A stretch of DNA of 64,000 nt from Arthrobacter_B citreus (GCF_042429235.1 NZ_JBHMBA010000002.1); one strand, 5' to 3'; counted from the stretch's first letter, positions 17,191 through 25,955 are shown. Translations and numbers: made by a program. The notes: generated by a model not told the origin, from the letters alone.

Positions 17191-19396
17191 CGTTCCCCCG
17201 GAACTCGATTTTCCGCTCGACCGGCGCATCGGCAAGCCGTCCGCCACCAAGCTCGACAAGCAGCTGGGCCTGAAAACCGTTGGCGATCTGCTGCACCATT
17301 TTCCGCGGCGTTACATGGAACGCGGCGAGCTGACCCCCATCGCCGATATCCCGTACGACGAGGACGTCACGCTGATCGCCCGGGTGCAGACCGCCAACTC
17401 CCGGCGGATGCAGACCCGCAAGGGCATGCTGCTGGAAGTGACCGTCACCGACGACGATTCCGGCGCCCTGGGCCAGCTGCACCTGACCTTCTTCAACGGC
17501 TGGAAGGCCCAGCAGGAGCTGACCGTGGGCACCCGCGCCATGTTCTCCGGCAAGGTGAGCGTCTACCGGAACAACCTGACACTGACCAACCCCAACTATG
17601 TGGTGCTCACCGAGGAGGCCGACGATGAGGAGGAGGCCAAACGGCCCATCCCCATCTACCCGGCAACCACCAAGCTCAACAGCTGGGACATCAAGAAAGC
17701 GGTCGACGCGTTGCTGGTGACGATGCAGACCGAAGAGCTGCACGATCCCATTCCGGAACCCATCCGCAAGCGCGAGCACCTGCTGGGCCTGGTGGAGGCC
17801 TACGAAAAGATCCACCGGCCGGCGGAGATCGGCGAGGCGTACAAAGCCCGCCACCGGTTCCGCTACCAGGAGGCCCTGGTGCTGCAGACCGCCCTTGCCC
17901 GGCGGCGGAATGCTGCCGCTCAGGAGGAAGCCACCGCCCGCCCGCCGCGCACCGGCGGGCTCCTGGACCGTTTTGACGCGTCCCTGCCGTTCACCCTGAC
18001 CAACGGCCAGTTCGACGTCGGCCGGGAACTGAGCGAAGACCTGGCCCGCCCGCACCCGATGAACCGGCTGCTGCAGGGCGAGGTGGGCTCGGGAAAAACA
18101 CTGGTTGCCCTGCGCGCGATGCTGCAGGTCATCGACGCCGGCGGGCAGGCAGCGCTGCTGGCCCCCACCGAGGTTCTGGCTGCCCAGCACTATGAATCCA
18201 TCACTCGGACCCTCGGCCCGCTGGGCCAGGGCGGGCAGCTGGGGAGCGACGACGACGCCACCCGGGTGACGCTGCTGACCGGCTCCATGAACACCGCCCA
18301 GCGCCGGGCAGCCCTGCTGGACGCAGCCAGTGGCGCGGCCGGCATCGTTATCGGCACCCATGCGCTGCTCTCCGACAACGTGCAGTTCGCCGACCTGGGC
18401 CTCGTGGTCGTGGATGAGCAGCACCGCTTCGGGGTGGAACAGCGCGATGTCCTGCGCACCAAGGGCCGCAGCACCCCGCACCTTTTGGTCATGACCGCCA
18501 CCCCGATTCCCCGGACCGTGGCCATGACCGTTTTCGGGGACCTGAGCGTGTCCACGCTCACCGAGCTGCCCGCGGGCCGCGCGCCGATCTCCACCTACAT
18601 GGCACCGCTGGCGGAAAAGCCGGCCTGGAACCGCCGCATCTGGGAACGCGCCCGCGAAGAGATCGACGCCGGGCGGCAGGTGTACGTGGTCTGCCCCAAG
18701 ATCGGTGACAAGGAGGAGGAACCCGGTTTCGACATGGCGTTCTTCGATGAAGGGCCAGCCGGCAGCAAGGCAGACAAGCTGAATCTGGCGTCCGTGCTGG
18801 AAATGCACCAGCAGCTCTCCGAGGTCCCGGCGCTCGCCGGCGTGCGCATCGGTGTCCTGCACGGACGGATGGACCCGGCGGACAAAACCGAAACCATGGC
18901 TGCCTTCAACCGCGGCGACATTGACCTGCTGATCTCCACCACGGTCATCGAAGTGGGCGTCGACGTGCACAACGCCTCCCTGATGGTCATCGAGGACGCC
19001 GACCGGTTCGGCATGTCACAGCTCCACCAGCTGCGCGGACGCGTGGGCCGCGGTGGCCTGCCGGGAACGTGCCTGCTGGTGACCCGGCTGGAACCCGGGC
19101 ATCCAAGCCGGGAGCGGCTGGAAGCGGTGGCCGCGACCACTGACGGCTTCGAGCTGTCCCGGAAAGACCTGGAACTGCGCCGCGAGGGCGACATTCTCGG
19201 CGCATCACAGTCCGGCGGCCGCTCAACGCTGAAGCTGCTGCGCGCCATCCAGGATGAGCCGCTGATCGAGAAGGCCCGCGCTGACGCCACCGCCCTGGTG
19301 GAGGAGGATCCGGACCTGACGCAGTATCCGGCCCTGAACGAGGCGATCGAGGACTACCTGAATCCGGAGAAGGAAGCTTTCCTGGACCGCGGCTGA
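17180..19396 (+). CDS. recG: ATP-dependent DNA helicase RecG
   Basis: 738 residues. Unwinds and reverses stalled replication forks and Holliday junctions. An N-terminal wedge/OB region (TVGDLLHHFPRRYMERG) precedes superfamily-2 motifs: GEVGSGKTLVALRAM (Walker A), LLAPTEVLA, GTHALL, VVDEQHRFGVEQR (DEQH box), VMTATPIPRT, TVIEVGVDVHNAS and QLRGRVGRGG. The RecG C-terminal signature DGFELSRKDLELRREGDILG is present. ATG overlaps the end of the DAK2 gene by 11 bases. Confidence 0.97.
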   Translation: MKSNVPPELDFPLDRRIGKPSATKLDKQLGLKTVGDLLHHFPRRYMERGELTPIADIPYDEDVTLIARVQTANSRRMQTRKGMLLEVTVTDDDSGALGQLHLTFFNGWKAQQELTVGTRAMFSGKVSVYRNNLTLTNPNYVVLTEEADDEEEAKRPIPIYPATTKLNSWDIKKAVDALLVTMQTEELHDPIPEPIRKREHLLGLVEAYEKIHRPAEIGEAYKARHRFRYQEALVLQTALARRRNAAAQEEATARPPRTGGLLDRFDASLPFTLTNGQFDVGRELSEDLARPHPMNRLLQGEVGSGKTLVALRAMLQVIDAGGQAALLAPTEVLAAQHYESITRTLGPLGQGGQLGSDDDATRVTLLTGSMNTAQRRAALLDAASGAAGIVIGTHALLSDNVQFADLGLVVVDEQHRFGVEQRDVLRTKGRSTPHLLVMTATPIPRTVAMTVFGDLSVSTLTELPAGRAPISTYMAPLAEKPAWNRRIWERAREEIDAGRQVYVVCPKIGDKEEEPGFDMAFFDEGPAGSKADKLNLASVLEMHQQLSEVPALAGVRIGVLHGRMDPADKTETMAAFNRGDIDLLISTTVIEVGVDVHNASLMVIEDADRFGMSQLHQLRGRVGRGGLPGTCLLVTRLEPGHPSRERLEAVAATTDGFELSRKDLELRREGDILGASQSGGRSTLKLLRAIQDEPLIEKARADATALVEEDPDLTQYPALNEAIEDYLNPEKEAFLDRG

Positions 19397-19478
19397 GTCC
19401 CACGCCGCAATGGGCACCGGGCTGCGGCGGCCTCGCCCGCGGCCGGGGGACTCATCAAAGCCCGATAAAGTAAAACCC

Positions 19479-20078
19479 ATGAGCCGCATCATTGCCGGGA
19501 CCGCCGGCGGAACTTCCCTGACCAGTGTTCCCGGAACAGGAACCCGCCCCACCACGGACCGGGTCAAAGAGGCGCTGTTCTCCCGGCTGGAGTCCTACGA
19601 CATCCTCTCCGGCGCCCGCGTGCTGGACCTCTTTGCCGGCTCCGGCGCCCTCGGCATCGAAAGCGCCAGCCGCGGCGCGGTCTCGGTGGACCTGGTGGAG
19701 CTGGCCGACAAGGCCGCCGGCACCTGCAAGCAGAACGCCAAGCTCATCAACGACGCCGCCGGCCGCACCGTGGTGAATGTCCACCGCGCCAAGGCCGACA
19801 CCTACCTGCTGCGCGTGCCCGCCGACGTCACCTGGGACCTGGTGTTCCTGGATCCGCCCTACGACCTGGACGAGGAAGACCTTTCGGCCGTGCTCCGTGC
19901 GCTCCCGCGGCACCTGGCCGAGGGCGCCGTCGTCGTGCTGGAACGTTCCACCCGCTCACCGGAACCGGTGTGGCCGGAGGGAATGGAACGCTTCAGCGAA
20001 CGCAAGTACGGCGAAACCACCCTGTGGTTTGCCGAGCCGACGCAAACCGACGACGACGCCGCGGCCGCCGGTTCCTAG
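19479..20078 (+). CDS. rsmD: 16S rRNA (guanine966-N2)-methyltransferase
   Basis: 199 residues. Methylates G966 of 16S rRNA using S-adenosylmethionine. MSRIIAGTAGG, RPTTDRVKEALFSRL, the SAM site VLDLFAGSGALGIESASRG and the catalytic DPPYD motif (FLDPPYDLD) are all present. The ATG at MSRIIAG is the family start; the open frame extends further upstream without support. Lies between recG and genes leading to coaD, the conserved order. Confidence 0.94.
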   Translation: MSRIIAGTAGGTSLTSVPGTGTRPTTDRVKEALFSRLESYDILSGARVLDLFAGSGALGIESASRGAVSVDLVELADKAAGTCKQNAKLINDAAGRTVVNVHRAKADTYLLRVPADVTWDLVFLDPPYDLDEEDLSAVLRALPRHLAEGAVVVLERSTRSPEPVWPEGMERFSERKYGETTLWFAEPTQTDDDAAAAGS

Positions 20079-20081
20079 CCG

Positions 20082-20900
20082 CTAACCGGCGTCGGCAAAC
20101 ACGTCCAGGCGCTCGCCGGTCAGGACATCCGCCGGGTGCGGGCCTGCGGCCAGCAGCTGCTCAGTCCAGTCCTCTGGCCAGGGGAACACCGTGGCGGCCA
20201 GGACAATATTGCCCGGGAAACGGCCGGTAAACATGTCCTTCGGTCCCAGCGCGGCGAATCCGGCGGACGGAATTCCGGCCAAACCCTCCTGCAGGGCGCG
20301 GACCTGCCGGCGGCAGAAGGCCAGCCCGGGATCGTCACCCACGTTCACCAGCAGGACACCGGTGGGGGAGAGCAGGGCCGCGGCCTCAGCGTAAAACTCC
20401 GGGGTGGTCAGGTGCTCGGGGGCGTCCGAGCCGGCAAAAACGTCCAGCACAATCGCGTCGAAGGACCCTGGCTCGTAGCGTGAAAGGGCATCGCGGGCGT
20501 CCCCACTAACGGTGTCCAGCACGGTGCCCTCGGGCAGCGGCAGGTGCGCCAGGACAAAGTCCAGCAGCTCGCGCTCCAGCTCCACCGCGTGCTGCTCCGA
20601 GCCCGGGCGGGTGGCCTGCAGATACCGGGTGAGGGTCAGCGCTCCCGCGCCCAGGTGCAGGGCGCGCAGCGGCTGTCCCGCCGGAGCTGCCAGGTCGAGG
20701 ACGTTGCCGATCCGGCGCAGGTACTCGTAAAAGATCTCCTCCGGATGGGCCAGGTTCACGTGCGACTGTTCCGCACCGCCAATGCTCAGCACCCAGGCCC
20801 CGGGGCTGAACCCGTCTTCGGTAATGGTGGCGTGGGCGCCGATGCCGCGCAGCAGCCGTGACGGGGTGCGTCCGTCGTTCTTGGGCATGCCGGCCGTCAT
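20082..20900 (-). CDS. Spermidine-synthase-like methyltransferase-fold protein
   Basis: 272 residues. A SAM-type Rossmann site (LRALHLGAGALTLTRYLQ), HAVELERELLDF, SGDARDAL and FDAIVLDVFAGSDAPEHL match the polyamine-synthase-like family that in actinobacteria often lacks the tetramer and substrate residues of true spermidine synthase. The reaction is therefore unknown. The start overlaps the aminotransferase stop (ATGA), making a two-gene operon. Confidence 0.8.
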   Translation of the reverse strand: MTAGMPKNDGRTPSRLLRGIGAHATITEDGFSPGAWVLSIGGAEQSHVNLAHPEEIFYEYLRRIGNVLDLAAPAGQPLRALHLGAGALTLTRYLQATRPGSEQHAVELERELLDFVLAHLPLPEGTVLDTVSGDARDALSRYEPGSFDAIVLDVFAGSDAPEHLTTPEFYAEAAALLSPTGVLLVNVGDDPGLAFCRRQVRALQEGLAGIPSAGFAALGPKDMFTGRFPGNIVLAATVFPWPEDWTEQLLAAGPHPADVLTGERLDVFADAG

Positions 20901-22144
20901 CAGAGCACCTGTCCCAGTTTGGAGATACGCTCGGCCGCTTCCTGCAGCACTTCGGTTTTTTTGCAGAACGCAAAGCGCAGCAGGGTTTGGGTGCGTTTTG
21001 CGCCCTCCTCGTGGCAGAACACCGCCACCGGGATGGCGCCCACGCCCACCAGTTCCGGCAGCCGGCGGGCCAGGGCTGTGGCATCGGTGATGCCCAGGGG
21101 AGCGACGTCGGCGTTGACGAAGTAGGTGCCCTGCGGCTCGAAGACGGTCAGCCCGGCGGCGCGCAGCCCCTCGCTCAGTACATCGCGCTTGGTCTGCAGG
21201 GTCTTGGCGGCGTCGGTGAAGAACGAGTCCTCCATTCCGAGGCCCAGGGCAATGGCACCCTGGAACGGGGTTCCGGAGCTGTAGCTGAGGAAGGATTTCA
21301 CGGCCCGCACGGCTGCCACCAGTTCCGCCGGTCCGGACAGCCAGCCAATCTTCCAGCCGGTGAAGGAAAAGGTTTTGCCGGCGGAGGAAATGGTCAGGGT
21401 GCGCTCCGCAGCGCCGGGCAGGGTGGCCACGGGAACGTGCCGGGGGCCGAAGGTGAGGTGTTCATACACCTCGTCGGTCACGATGAGCGCGTTGTACTTG
21501 GCGGCCAGCTCCACGATCCGCTGCAGGGTTTCGGCGGGGAAAACGGCGCCCGTCGGGTTGTGCGGGTTGTTGACCAGCACCACGCGGGTTCGCTCCGAGA
21601 AGGAGTCCTCGAGGGTGGCCAGGTCCGGCTGGAAGTCCGGCGCGAGCAGCGGCGCGGTGGTGTGGGTGGCACCGCTGAGGCCGATGATCGCTCCGTAGGA
21701 GTCATAAAACGGTTCGAAGGTCAGGACCTCGTCGCCCGGCCCGGTCAGTGCCAGCAGGGTGGCGGCGATGGCCTCGGTGGCACCGGTGCTGATGATGACC
21801 TGGGTGTCCGGATCCAGGGACAGCCCGTAGAAGCGTTCCTGATGAGCGGCGACGGCGTTCCGCAGCACCGGCAGGCCCTGTCCGGGCGCGTATTGGTTCC
21901 TGCCGTCCAGGATGGCGGCCCGGGCGGCCTCCATCACCTCGGCCGGACCGTCCTCGTCGGGGAATCCCTGGCCCAGGTTGATGGCGTTGTGCCGGCCGGA
22001 CAGGACGGTGATCTCCTCGAAGATGGTCACCCCCAGTGCTCCGTCCGCGCCAAGCAGGTTGGCGCCGGCGGCGGTGCGCTGCCAGGGCGGTGTTCCTCCG
22101 GCGGAGTCGGAGCGTAGCAGTGGTGCGGAGTGTGGAGAGCTCAT
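20900..22144 (-). CDS. Class I/II PLP aminotransferase
   Basis: 414 residues, fold-type I. INLGQGFPDEDGP at the start, GATEAIAAT cofactor loop, VLVNNPHNPTGAVF, VTDEVYEHLTF and the Schiff-base Lys in SSAGKTFSFTGWKIGW are all clear. It is closest in pattern to kynurenine/glutamine transaminase K and to the N-succinyldiaminopimelate aminotransferase (DapC) group of actinobacteria; the donor and acceptor cannot be fixed by eye. Divergent from coaD with only 41 bases between starts. Confidence 0.88.
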   Translation of the reverse strand: MSSPHSAPLLRSDSAGGTPPWQRTAAGANLLGADGALGVTIFEEITVLSGRHNAINLGQGFPDEDGPAEVMEAARAAILDGRNQYAPGQGLPVLRNAVAAHQERFYGLSLDPDTQVIISTGATEAIAATLLALTGPGDEVLTFEPFYDSYGAIIGLSGATHTTAPLLAPDFQPDLATLEDSFSERTRVVLVNNPHNPTGAVFPAETLQRIVELAAKYNALIVTDEVYEHLTFGPRHVPVATLPGAAERTLTISSAGKTFSFTGWKIGWLSGPAELVAAVRAVKSFLSYSSGTPFQGAIALGLGMEDSFFTDAAKTLQTKRDVLSEGLRAAGLTVFEPQGTYFVNADVAPLGITDATALARRLPELVGVGAIPVAVFCHEEGAKRTQTLLRFAFCKKTEVLQEAAERISKLGQVL

Positions 22145-22173
22145 GCCTTCCAGTATTACCCCCTTTGCTCGGG

Positions 22174-22179
22174 TAGATT
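22174..22179 (+). promoter_or_regulatory. -10 hexamer of coaD, probable leaderless start
   Basis: TAGATT ends six bases before the coaD ATG, so transcription would begin at or within a base of the start codon. No Shine-Dalgarno is visible between. The -35 region is poorly matched, so this is tentative. Confidence 0.45.
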
Positions 22180-22185
22180 CGACCT

Positions 22186-22656
22186 ATGCGACGCGCTGTA
22201 TGCCCCGGCTCCTATGACCCCATCCACAACGGGCACGTGGAGGTGATTGCCCGCGCAGCCAGCCTGTTCGATGAAGTGATTGTGGCGGTCTCCACCAACT
22301 ACGCCAAGAAGTACCGGTTTTCCGGCCCCGAACGGCTCGCCATGGCCCGGGAAACCCTGGGCGCGCTGCGAGGGGTGTCTGTTGTTCCCATGGGGGACGG
22401 CCTCTTGGCGGACTTCTGCCGGGAGCATGGGGCGAACGCGATTGTGAAGGGCCTGCGCTCGGTCCAGGACTACCAGTACGAACTGCCCATGGCCGTCATG
22501 AACCGCCACCTCACCGGCGTCGAAACCGTGTTCCTGCCGGCCGAGAGCCGCTACACCCACCTGTCCTCGACACTGATCAAGGAAGTTTCGGCGCTGGGCG
22601 GCGACGTCAAGGAACTGGTGCCGTTGGCCGCGTTCCGGCGGCTGCAGCAAGCCTAG
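22186..22656 (+). CDS. coaD: Phosphopantetheine adenylyltransferase
   Basis: 156 residues, normal length. Transfers AMP from ATP to 4'-phosphopantetheine, the penultimate step of coenzyme A synthesis. The nucleotidyltransferase signature GSYDPIHNGHVEVIARA is at the N-terminus, FDEVIVAV, KGLRSVQDYQYE and THLSSTLIKEV follow (the Ser-Ser-Thr of the family's second motif). Usually followed by yceD-rpmF-rnc-mutM in related genomes; here about 4 kb intervene. Confidence 0.97.
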   Translation: MRRAVCPGSYDPIHNGHVEVIARAASLFDEVIVAVSTNYAKKYRFSGPERLAMARETLGALRGVSVVPMGDGLLADFCREHGANAIVKGLRSVQDYQYELPMAVMNRHLTGVETVFLPAESRYTHLSSTLIKEVSALGGDVKELVPLAAFRRLQQA

Positions 22657-23010
22657 GCCGGTGGTATATCAACGACTGCTCCCTTTTCTTCCTCCGCGTT
22701 AGTCTCCTTGCAACTATGTCGACGGAATCAGACGCACAATCAGTCAAGATACGGTGCATCCCGAGGCGAAGGCTGCAATTACGCAGATCTTCGCATTGTC
22801 GACAGTCCTATCACTACGATGCTCAAGTAAGGGGCAAGCGCAGATTTGTTCATCACAGGTTTGGTGCCCTTGACTTCAACCTTAGGGACGGATTTGGGGA
22901 ACCTTTGAGTTTACGGTCATTCTCCCAAAAGCCGATGGCTCCGAGCCTTATGGTGGCCATGAATCTGGATGTCTGTGTTCGGTGAGGAAGGACTAGGCAG
23001 ATGTTGAATC
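22657..23010. other. Gene-free stretch after coaD
   Basis: About 350 bases with no convincing coding frame, tRNA or long hairpin. One open frame (22716-22985) gives a low-complexity, basic peptide without family features and is not called. The base composition shifts to AT-rich here, marking the left edge of an insertion between coaD and yceD. Confidence 0.5.
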
Positions 23011-23013
23011 GGG

Positions 23014-23019
23014 TATAAT
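23014..23019 (+). promoter_or_regulatory. Consensus -10 box of a leaderless glycosyltransferase gene
   Basis: TATAAT ends seven bases before the ATG of the next gene. There is no ribosome-binding site, so transcription probably starts on the A of the ATG. No good -35 hexamer is seen 16-18 bases upstream. Confidence 0.6.
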
Positions 23020-23026
23020 TCAGAAA

Positions 23027-24076
23027 ATGGACTTCAATACAGTGCTGCAAGAGCTTCCCTCGATCGCCCAAATTCGCACCGGGGCTCAGGATCTCCAGAA
23101 GAATCTAGGGGATGCTCGAGTTCAAGTCGCCGAGGCTAGGGAGCTCCTTGAAGTCTCTCACGAAGTCCTGAAGGAAAGTCGCGACCAGCTACATTCACTC
23201 ACTAAACTGACTGAGGCATCCAACAGACTCCTTGAAGCTCAAAACGCTGCTTTATTGCAGCAGTTGGAGGCCACCAACAAATCTAATGCTCAAATGCAGT
23301 CCATACTCAGTACCCTCGAAGGCGTTAGATTAGCAGCTACAGCGCCACTTCGGGCAGACATGGAAGCATCACTCGGTGGCAAGCAGCTTTCCATGCTTGA
23401 TACGATCCACCATATTGCAGACAAAGGCCTGAGCTTTGCTCGCTATGGTGATGGTGAGATTCGTCTCATGACAAGGGAGGAATACAACTTACGCTTCCAA
23501 AAGAACGCCCCCGGATTGAAATCGGATCTGACTCGGGTTCTCGGCATGAGTAGCGAAAACTTGCTTATTGGAATGCCACACAGATTCGTGAACTCCATGT
23601 GGGGGGCCGTCTTTGCTGAAAACTGGTCATCACTGAAACCTCATGTCGATAAGGCGACAGTATTTGGCGACAGCCACGTTTCACGCCCGATTTTCTTCGA
23701 TTTTTATCAGCAGGCTGCTGTCGATGCTTGGCGTAGTGTTTGGAACGGCAGGGACGCCCTTATAGTTGCTGGCCGTGGGTCCAGATTTGAGCTCATAGAC
23801 GAACTCTTCGGAAACCTTGGTCAGGCTGAGTTTGTTGAAGGTGCGCCACGCAATGCGTACGTTGAAATAGATTCGATCATGCAGGATATCATCAGTAAAC
23901 TCCATGGTAAAGACCTTGTCCTAATTGCGCTCGGTCCTTCCGGAACGATCATTGCGGCACGACTCGCCGAAATGGGTATTCAGGCTATCGACATAGGTCA
24001 TATTGCGGCGAGCTACAGAAGTGTATTTTCAGGTGACGCCTTCCCCGAGTTGCAGCCGGTTAGTCAGTTCGACTAA
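23027..24076 (+). CDS. GT-D fold glycosyltransferase with N-terminal coiled coil
   Basis: 349 residues. Residues about 10-105 are a heptad-rich coiled coil (DLQKNLGDARVQVAEARELL and onwards). The rest carries the GT-D (former DUF1792) signature: LSFARYGDGEIRLM, followed by LIGMPHRF, VFGDSHVSRPIFFD, and ALGPSGTIIAARLAEMG ending in DIGHI. The GDGE acids bind the sugar-nucleotide metal. Known GT-D enzymes add glucose to streptococcal serine-rich adhesins or occur in polysaccharide clusters. Acceptor here unknown. Isolated between coaD and an IS element, AT-rich, so likely acquired. No membrane segment. Confidence 0.78.
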   Translation: MDFNTVLQELPSIAQIRTGAQDLQKNLGDARVQVAEARELLEVSHEVLKESRDQLHSLTKLTEASNRLLEAQNAALLQQLEATNKSNAQMQSILSTLEGVRLAATAPLRADMEASLGGKQLSMLDTIHHIADKGLSFARYGDGEIRLMTREEYNLRFQKNAPGLKSDLTRVLGMSSENLLIGMPHRFVNSMWGAVFAENWSSLKPHVDKATVFGDSHVSRPIFFDFYQQAAVDAWRSVWNGRDALIVAGRGSRFELIDELFGNLGQAEFVEGAPRNAYVEIDSIMQDIISKLHGKDLVLIALGPSGTIIAARLAEMGIQAIDIGHIAASYRSVFSGDAFPELQPVSQFD

Positions 24077-24500
24077 GCGAATTTGGCATCAATCATGCAG
24101 GAACAATCATTTGAGTTTTACATTTATAAGTTGAGGTCCTGAGCGCCCGGCAGGTACCGATTCTGTGGGGTGGAGACTTGCGTGATCTAGTCCTAGCCGA
24201 TATCACGGGCACCCGTTTCCTTTTTTTGCTAACCCTGGTGCTGTTGCGGGCTGGGGTTTGCCAGTCTGGTATGGCTCTGCCTTGTCCATGCCGGCATGCT
24301 CGGCGCGGACCGTCTACCTGGGCGAAGAGGCCGGGGTGGAACAAGCGCTCCTCAGTGGATTTGATGCTAACCGGGTGGGTCAGTGCGACGTTCATCTAGA
24401 TTCAAGGACTCGCACCCAAACCATCCTGTGTGGAACCTACGTGCTGCTCGCCCCGCCGTCGCAGGCCTTCTCAATTGGAACCCGACCTTGCCGGATTTGG
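24077..24500. other. Gene-free stretch before the IS110 element
   Basis: About 420 bases without a supportable gene. Short open frames on both strands have no family features. The last part abuts the transposase stop of the minus-strand IS110 element, whose right end is probably near 24500. Confidence 0.45.
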
Positions 24501-24521
24501 GGGGTGCCTCTATGGTTTTCG

Positions 24522-25733
24522 TCAAGCGGCTGAGGGCAGGTTCTTTGGTCCCGGGTCTTCGTAGAGGGTTCCGTCGCGGAGCATGGCGAAGAGAACATCG
24601 GAACGACGACGGGCCAGGGCAATAATTGCCTGGTTATGGCGTTTGCCCTCGGCGCGTTTGCGGTCGTAATACTCCCTCGACGGTGGATGATGCAGTGCGG
24701 CGAAGGCCGAGAGGAACAGGGCTCGTTTAAGCTTCTTGTTGCCTCTCCGGCTCGGATGCTCACCCCGAATGGAGGTTCCGAACCTGTGGGTGACCGGTGC
24801 GATCCCGGCGTATGAGGCCAGATGGGCGGCGGAAGCGAAGTGTTTGCCGGTGACTTCGGTGAGGATTCGTGCGCAGGTCCTGACGCCGATGCCGGGCATC
24901 GAGGTCAGGACCTCGTAAAGAGGGTGGGCCTCCACGAGTGCTTCGACCTGGGCGGTGATCTCGTCGCGTTGCCGGCGCAGGGCCAGGAGCTGCTCGGCGA
25001 GTTTGGGGAGCACGATCCCGGCCGCACCGGTGCCCACGACCACCACCGTTTGCTGGTCCAGTGCGGTGAACACCGCCTCAGTGAGGCGATCTTCAGCCCT
25101 TGGTGCCTGCTTCTTTAACCGTGTTCTGACGTGTCCGCGGCCGGCGGTTTTCAACGCCTGGGGTGTCGGATAGCGGGTGAGCAGGTCCGCCACCGCCGGA
25201 TGGTCCAGGTGCGGGCCCAGCGCCCGCTCCAGGGCGGGATGGATTTGGGTGAGCAGCCCGCGGATCCGGTTGGAGGTGGCGGTGATTTGTCCGGCGAGGT
25301 CATCGTCGAACCCGCATAGCACCCCGAGCTCGGCCAGGGTTTCATCGTCCAGTTCCACCGAGCGCAGCGTATGGGGCATGGACCGTGCGGCTTCGGCAAT
25401 GATTGCCGCGTCCCGGGCATCGGTTTTCGCTTGGCCCGGGTGCAGGTCAGCGATCCTGCGCATCGCCAGGCCCGGCAAGTAGCCCACTGCTGCTCCGGTT
25501 GCCTGAGCAACCGCGACAGGCAGCGCGCCGATAGTTGCGGGTTGATCCACGACGACCAGGACCTTCCCATGGCCGGCGAGCTTGGCAAGGACGTCGCGGA
25601 TTTTGGTTTCGTCCTGCGGCAGGGCCTTGTCGTAGAGCTTTTTCCCGGCCCGGTTCAGTGCCACGGCGTGGTGGCCGGTCTTGCCGACGTCCAGGCCAAG
25701 GAAAACGTCGATGTTCTCTTGCTCCAAGATCAT
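24522..25733 (-). CDS. IS110-family transposase (bridge-RNA recombinase type)
   Basis: 403 residues. RuvC-like N-terminal domain with FLGLDVGKTGHHAVAL (Asp), VLVVVDQPATIG and KTDARDAAIIAEAAR (two Asp). C-terminal Transposase_20 domain: TSMPGIGVRTCARILTEVTG, HLASYAGIAPVTHRFGTS and SRRGNKKLKRALFLSAF. Complete and unbroken. Start taken at the ATG before ILEQENIDVFLGLDVG; the open frame continues 23 codons upstream, but that part lies over the structured leader and is not protein-like. IS110 enzymes recombine DNA chosen by an element-encoded bridge RNA. Confidence 0.92.
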   Translation of the reverse strand: MILEQENIDVFLGLDVGKTGHHAVALNRAGKKLYDKALPQDETKIRDVLAKLAGHGKVLVVVDQPATIGALPVAVAQATGAAVGYLPGLAMRRIADLHPGQAKTDARDAAIIAEAARSMPHTLRSVELDDETLAELGVLCGFDDDLAGQITATSNRIRGLLTQIHPALERALGPHLDHPAVADLLTRYPTPQALKTAGRGHVRTRLKKQAPRAEDRLTEAVFTALDQQTVVVVGTGAAGIVLPKLAEQLLALRRQRDEITAQVEALVEAHPLYEVLTSMPGIGVRTCARILTEVTGKHFASAAHLASYAGIAPVTHRFGTSIRGEHPSRRGNKKLKRALFLSAFAALHHPPSREYYDRKRAEGKRHNQAIIALARRRSDVLFAMLRDGTLYEDPGPKNLPSAA

Positions 25734-25769
25734 GATTACCCCCGGTAGCTCGTGCTGAGACTGACGGTG

Positions 25770-25955
25770 TTGGCTGGTCTGGGCGGCAGGAGTCGCATCC
25801 ACGTTACGAATGGCTTCGTTGGTCGTGCCTCTATTAGCGATTCCCCGGCCGCCATGTCGGTTCCGGTGGCAACACCCCCCGGATCATGGGTGACTGGGGG
25901 CAAAAACCATGCCGGAACCGACCGGCCAACATACCCATATCCTGCAACAGGAACC
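25770..25955 (-). ncRNA. Candidate bridge RNA of the IS110 element
   Basis: Read on the minus strand, a small stem-loop (TCCTG-TTG-CAGGA, 25940-25952) is followed by two long hairpins. Hairpin 1 (25858-25920): arms CGGTTCCGG/CCGGAACCG and CCCCC/GGGGG around an internal loop of CATGGTTTTTG opposite TGTTGCCA. Hairpin 2 (25782-25853): arms GGCGGC/GCCGCC, GGAATCGC/GCGACTCC, CACG/CGTG and ACGAA/TTCGT, with internal loop TAATAGAGG opposite GAT. This order and the about 180-base size match the known IS621 bridge RNA (177 nt; 5' stem-loop, target loop, donor loop). It sits directly upstream of the transposase. Structure was worked out by eye. Confidence 0.65.

Noticed and set aside
17150..18970. A 606-codon minus-strand open frame opposite recG
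   Set aside because: Shadow of recG; its composition (Gly/His/Val/Gln) is typical of antisense frames in high-GC DNA.
20858..22117. A 419-codon plus-strand frame opposite the aminotransferase
   Set aside because: Repetitive Gly/Gln/Val composition; the aminotransferase on the other strand is certain.
22716..22985. An 89-codon frame after coaD
   Set aside because: No start context, basic composition and no motif.
24511..24521. TATGGTTTTCG near the IS110 right end, similar to the loop of hairpin 1 (CATGGTTTTTG)
   Set aside because: Nine of eleven match, but the orientation is wrong for a target guide and T-rich strings match easily; treated as chance.
25734..25802. A 23-codon N-terminal extension of the IS110 transposase
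   Set aside because: Lies over the structured leader, has no transposase similarity, and a good ATG starts at the conserved N-terminus.
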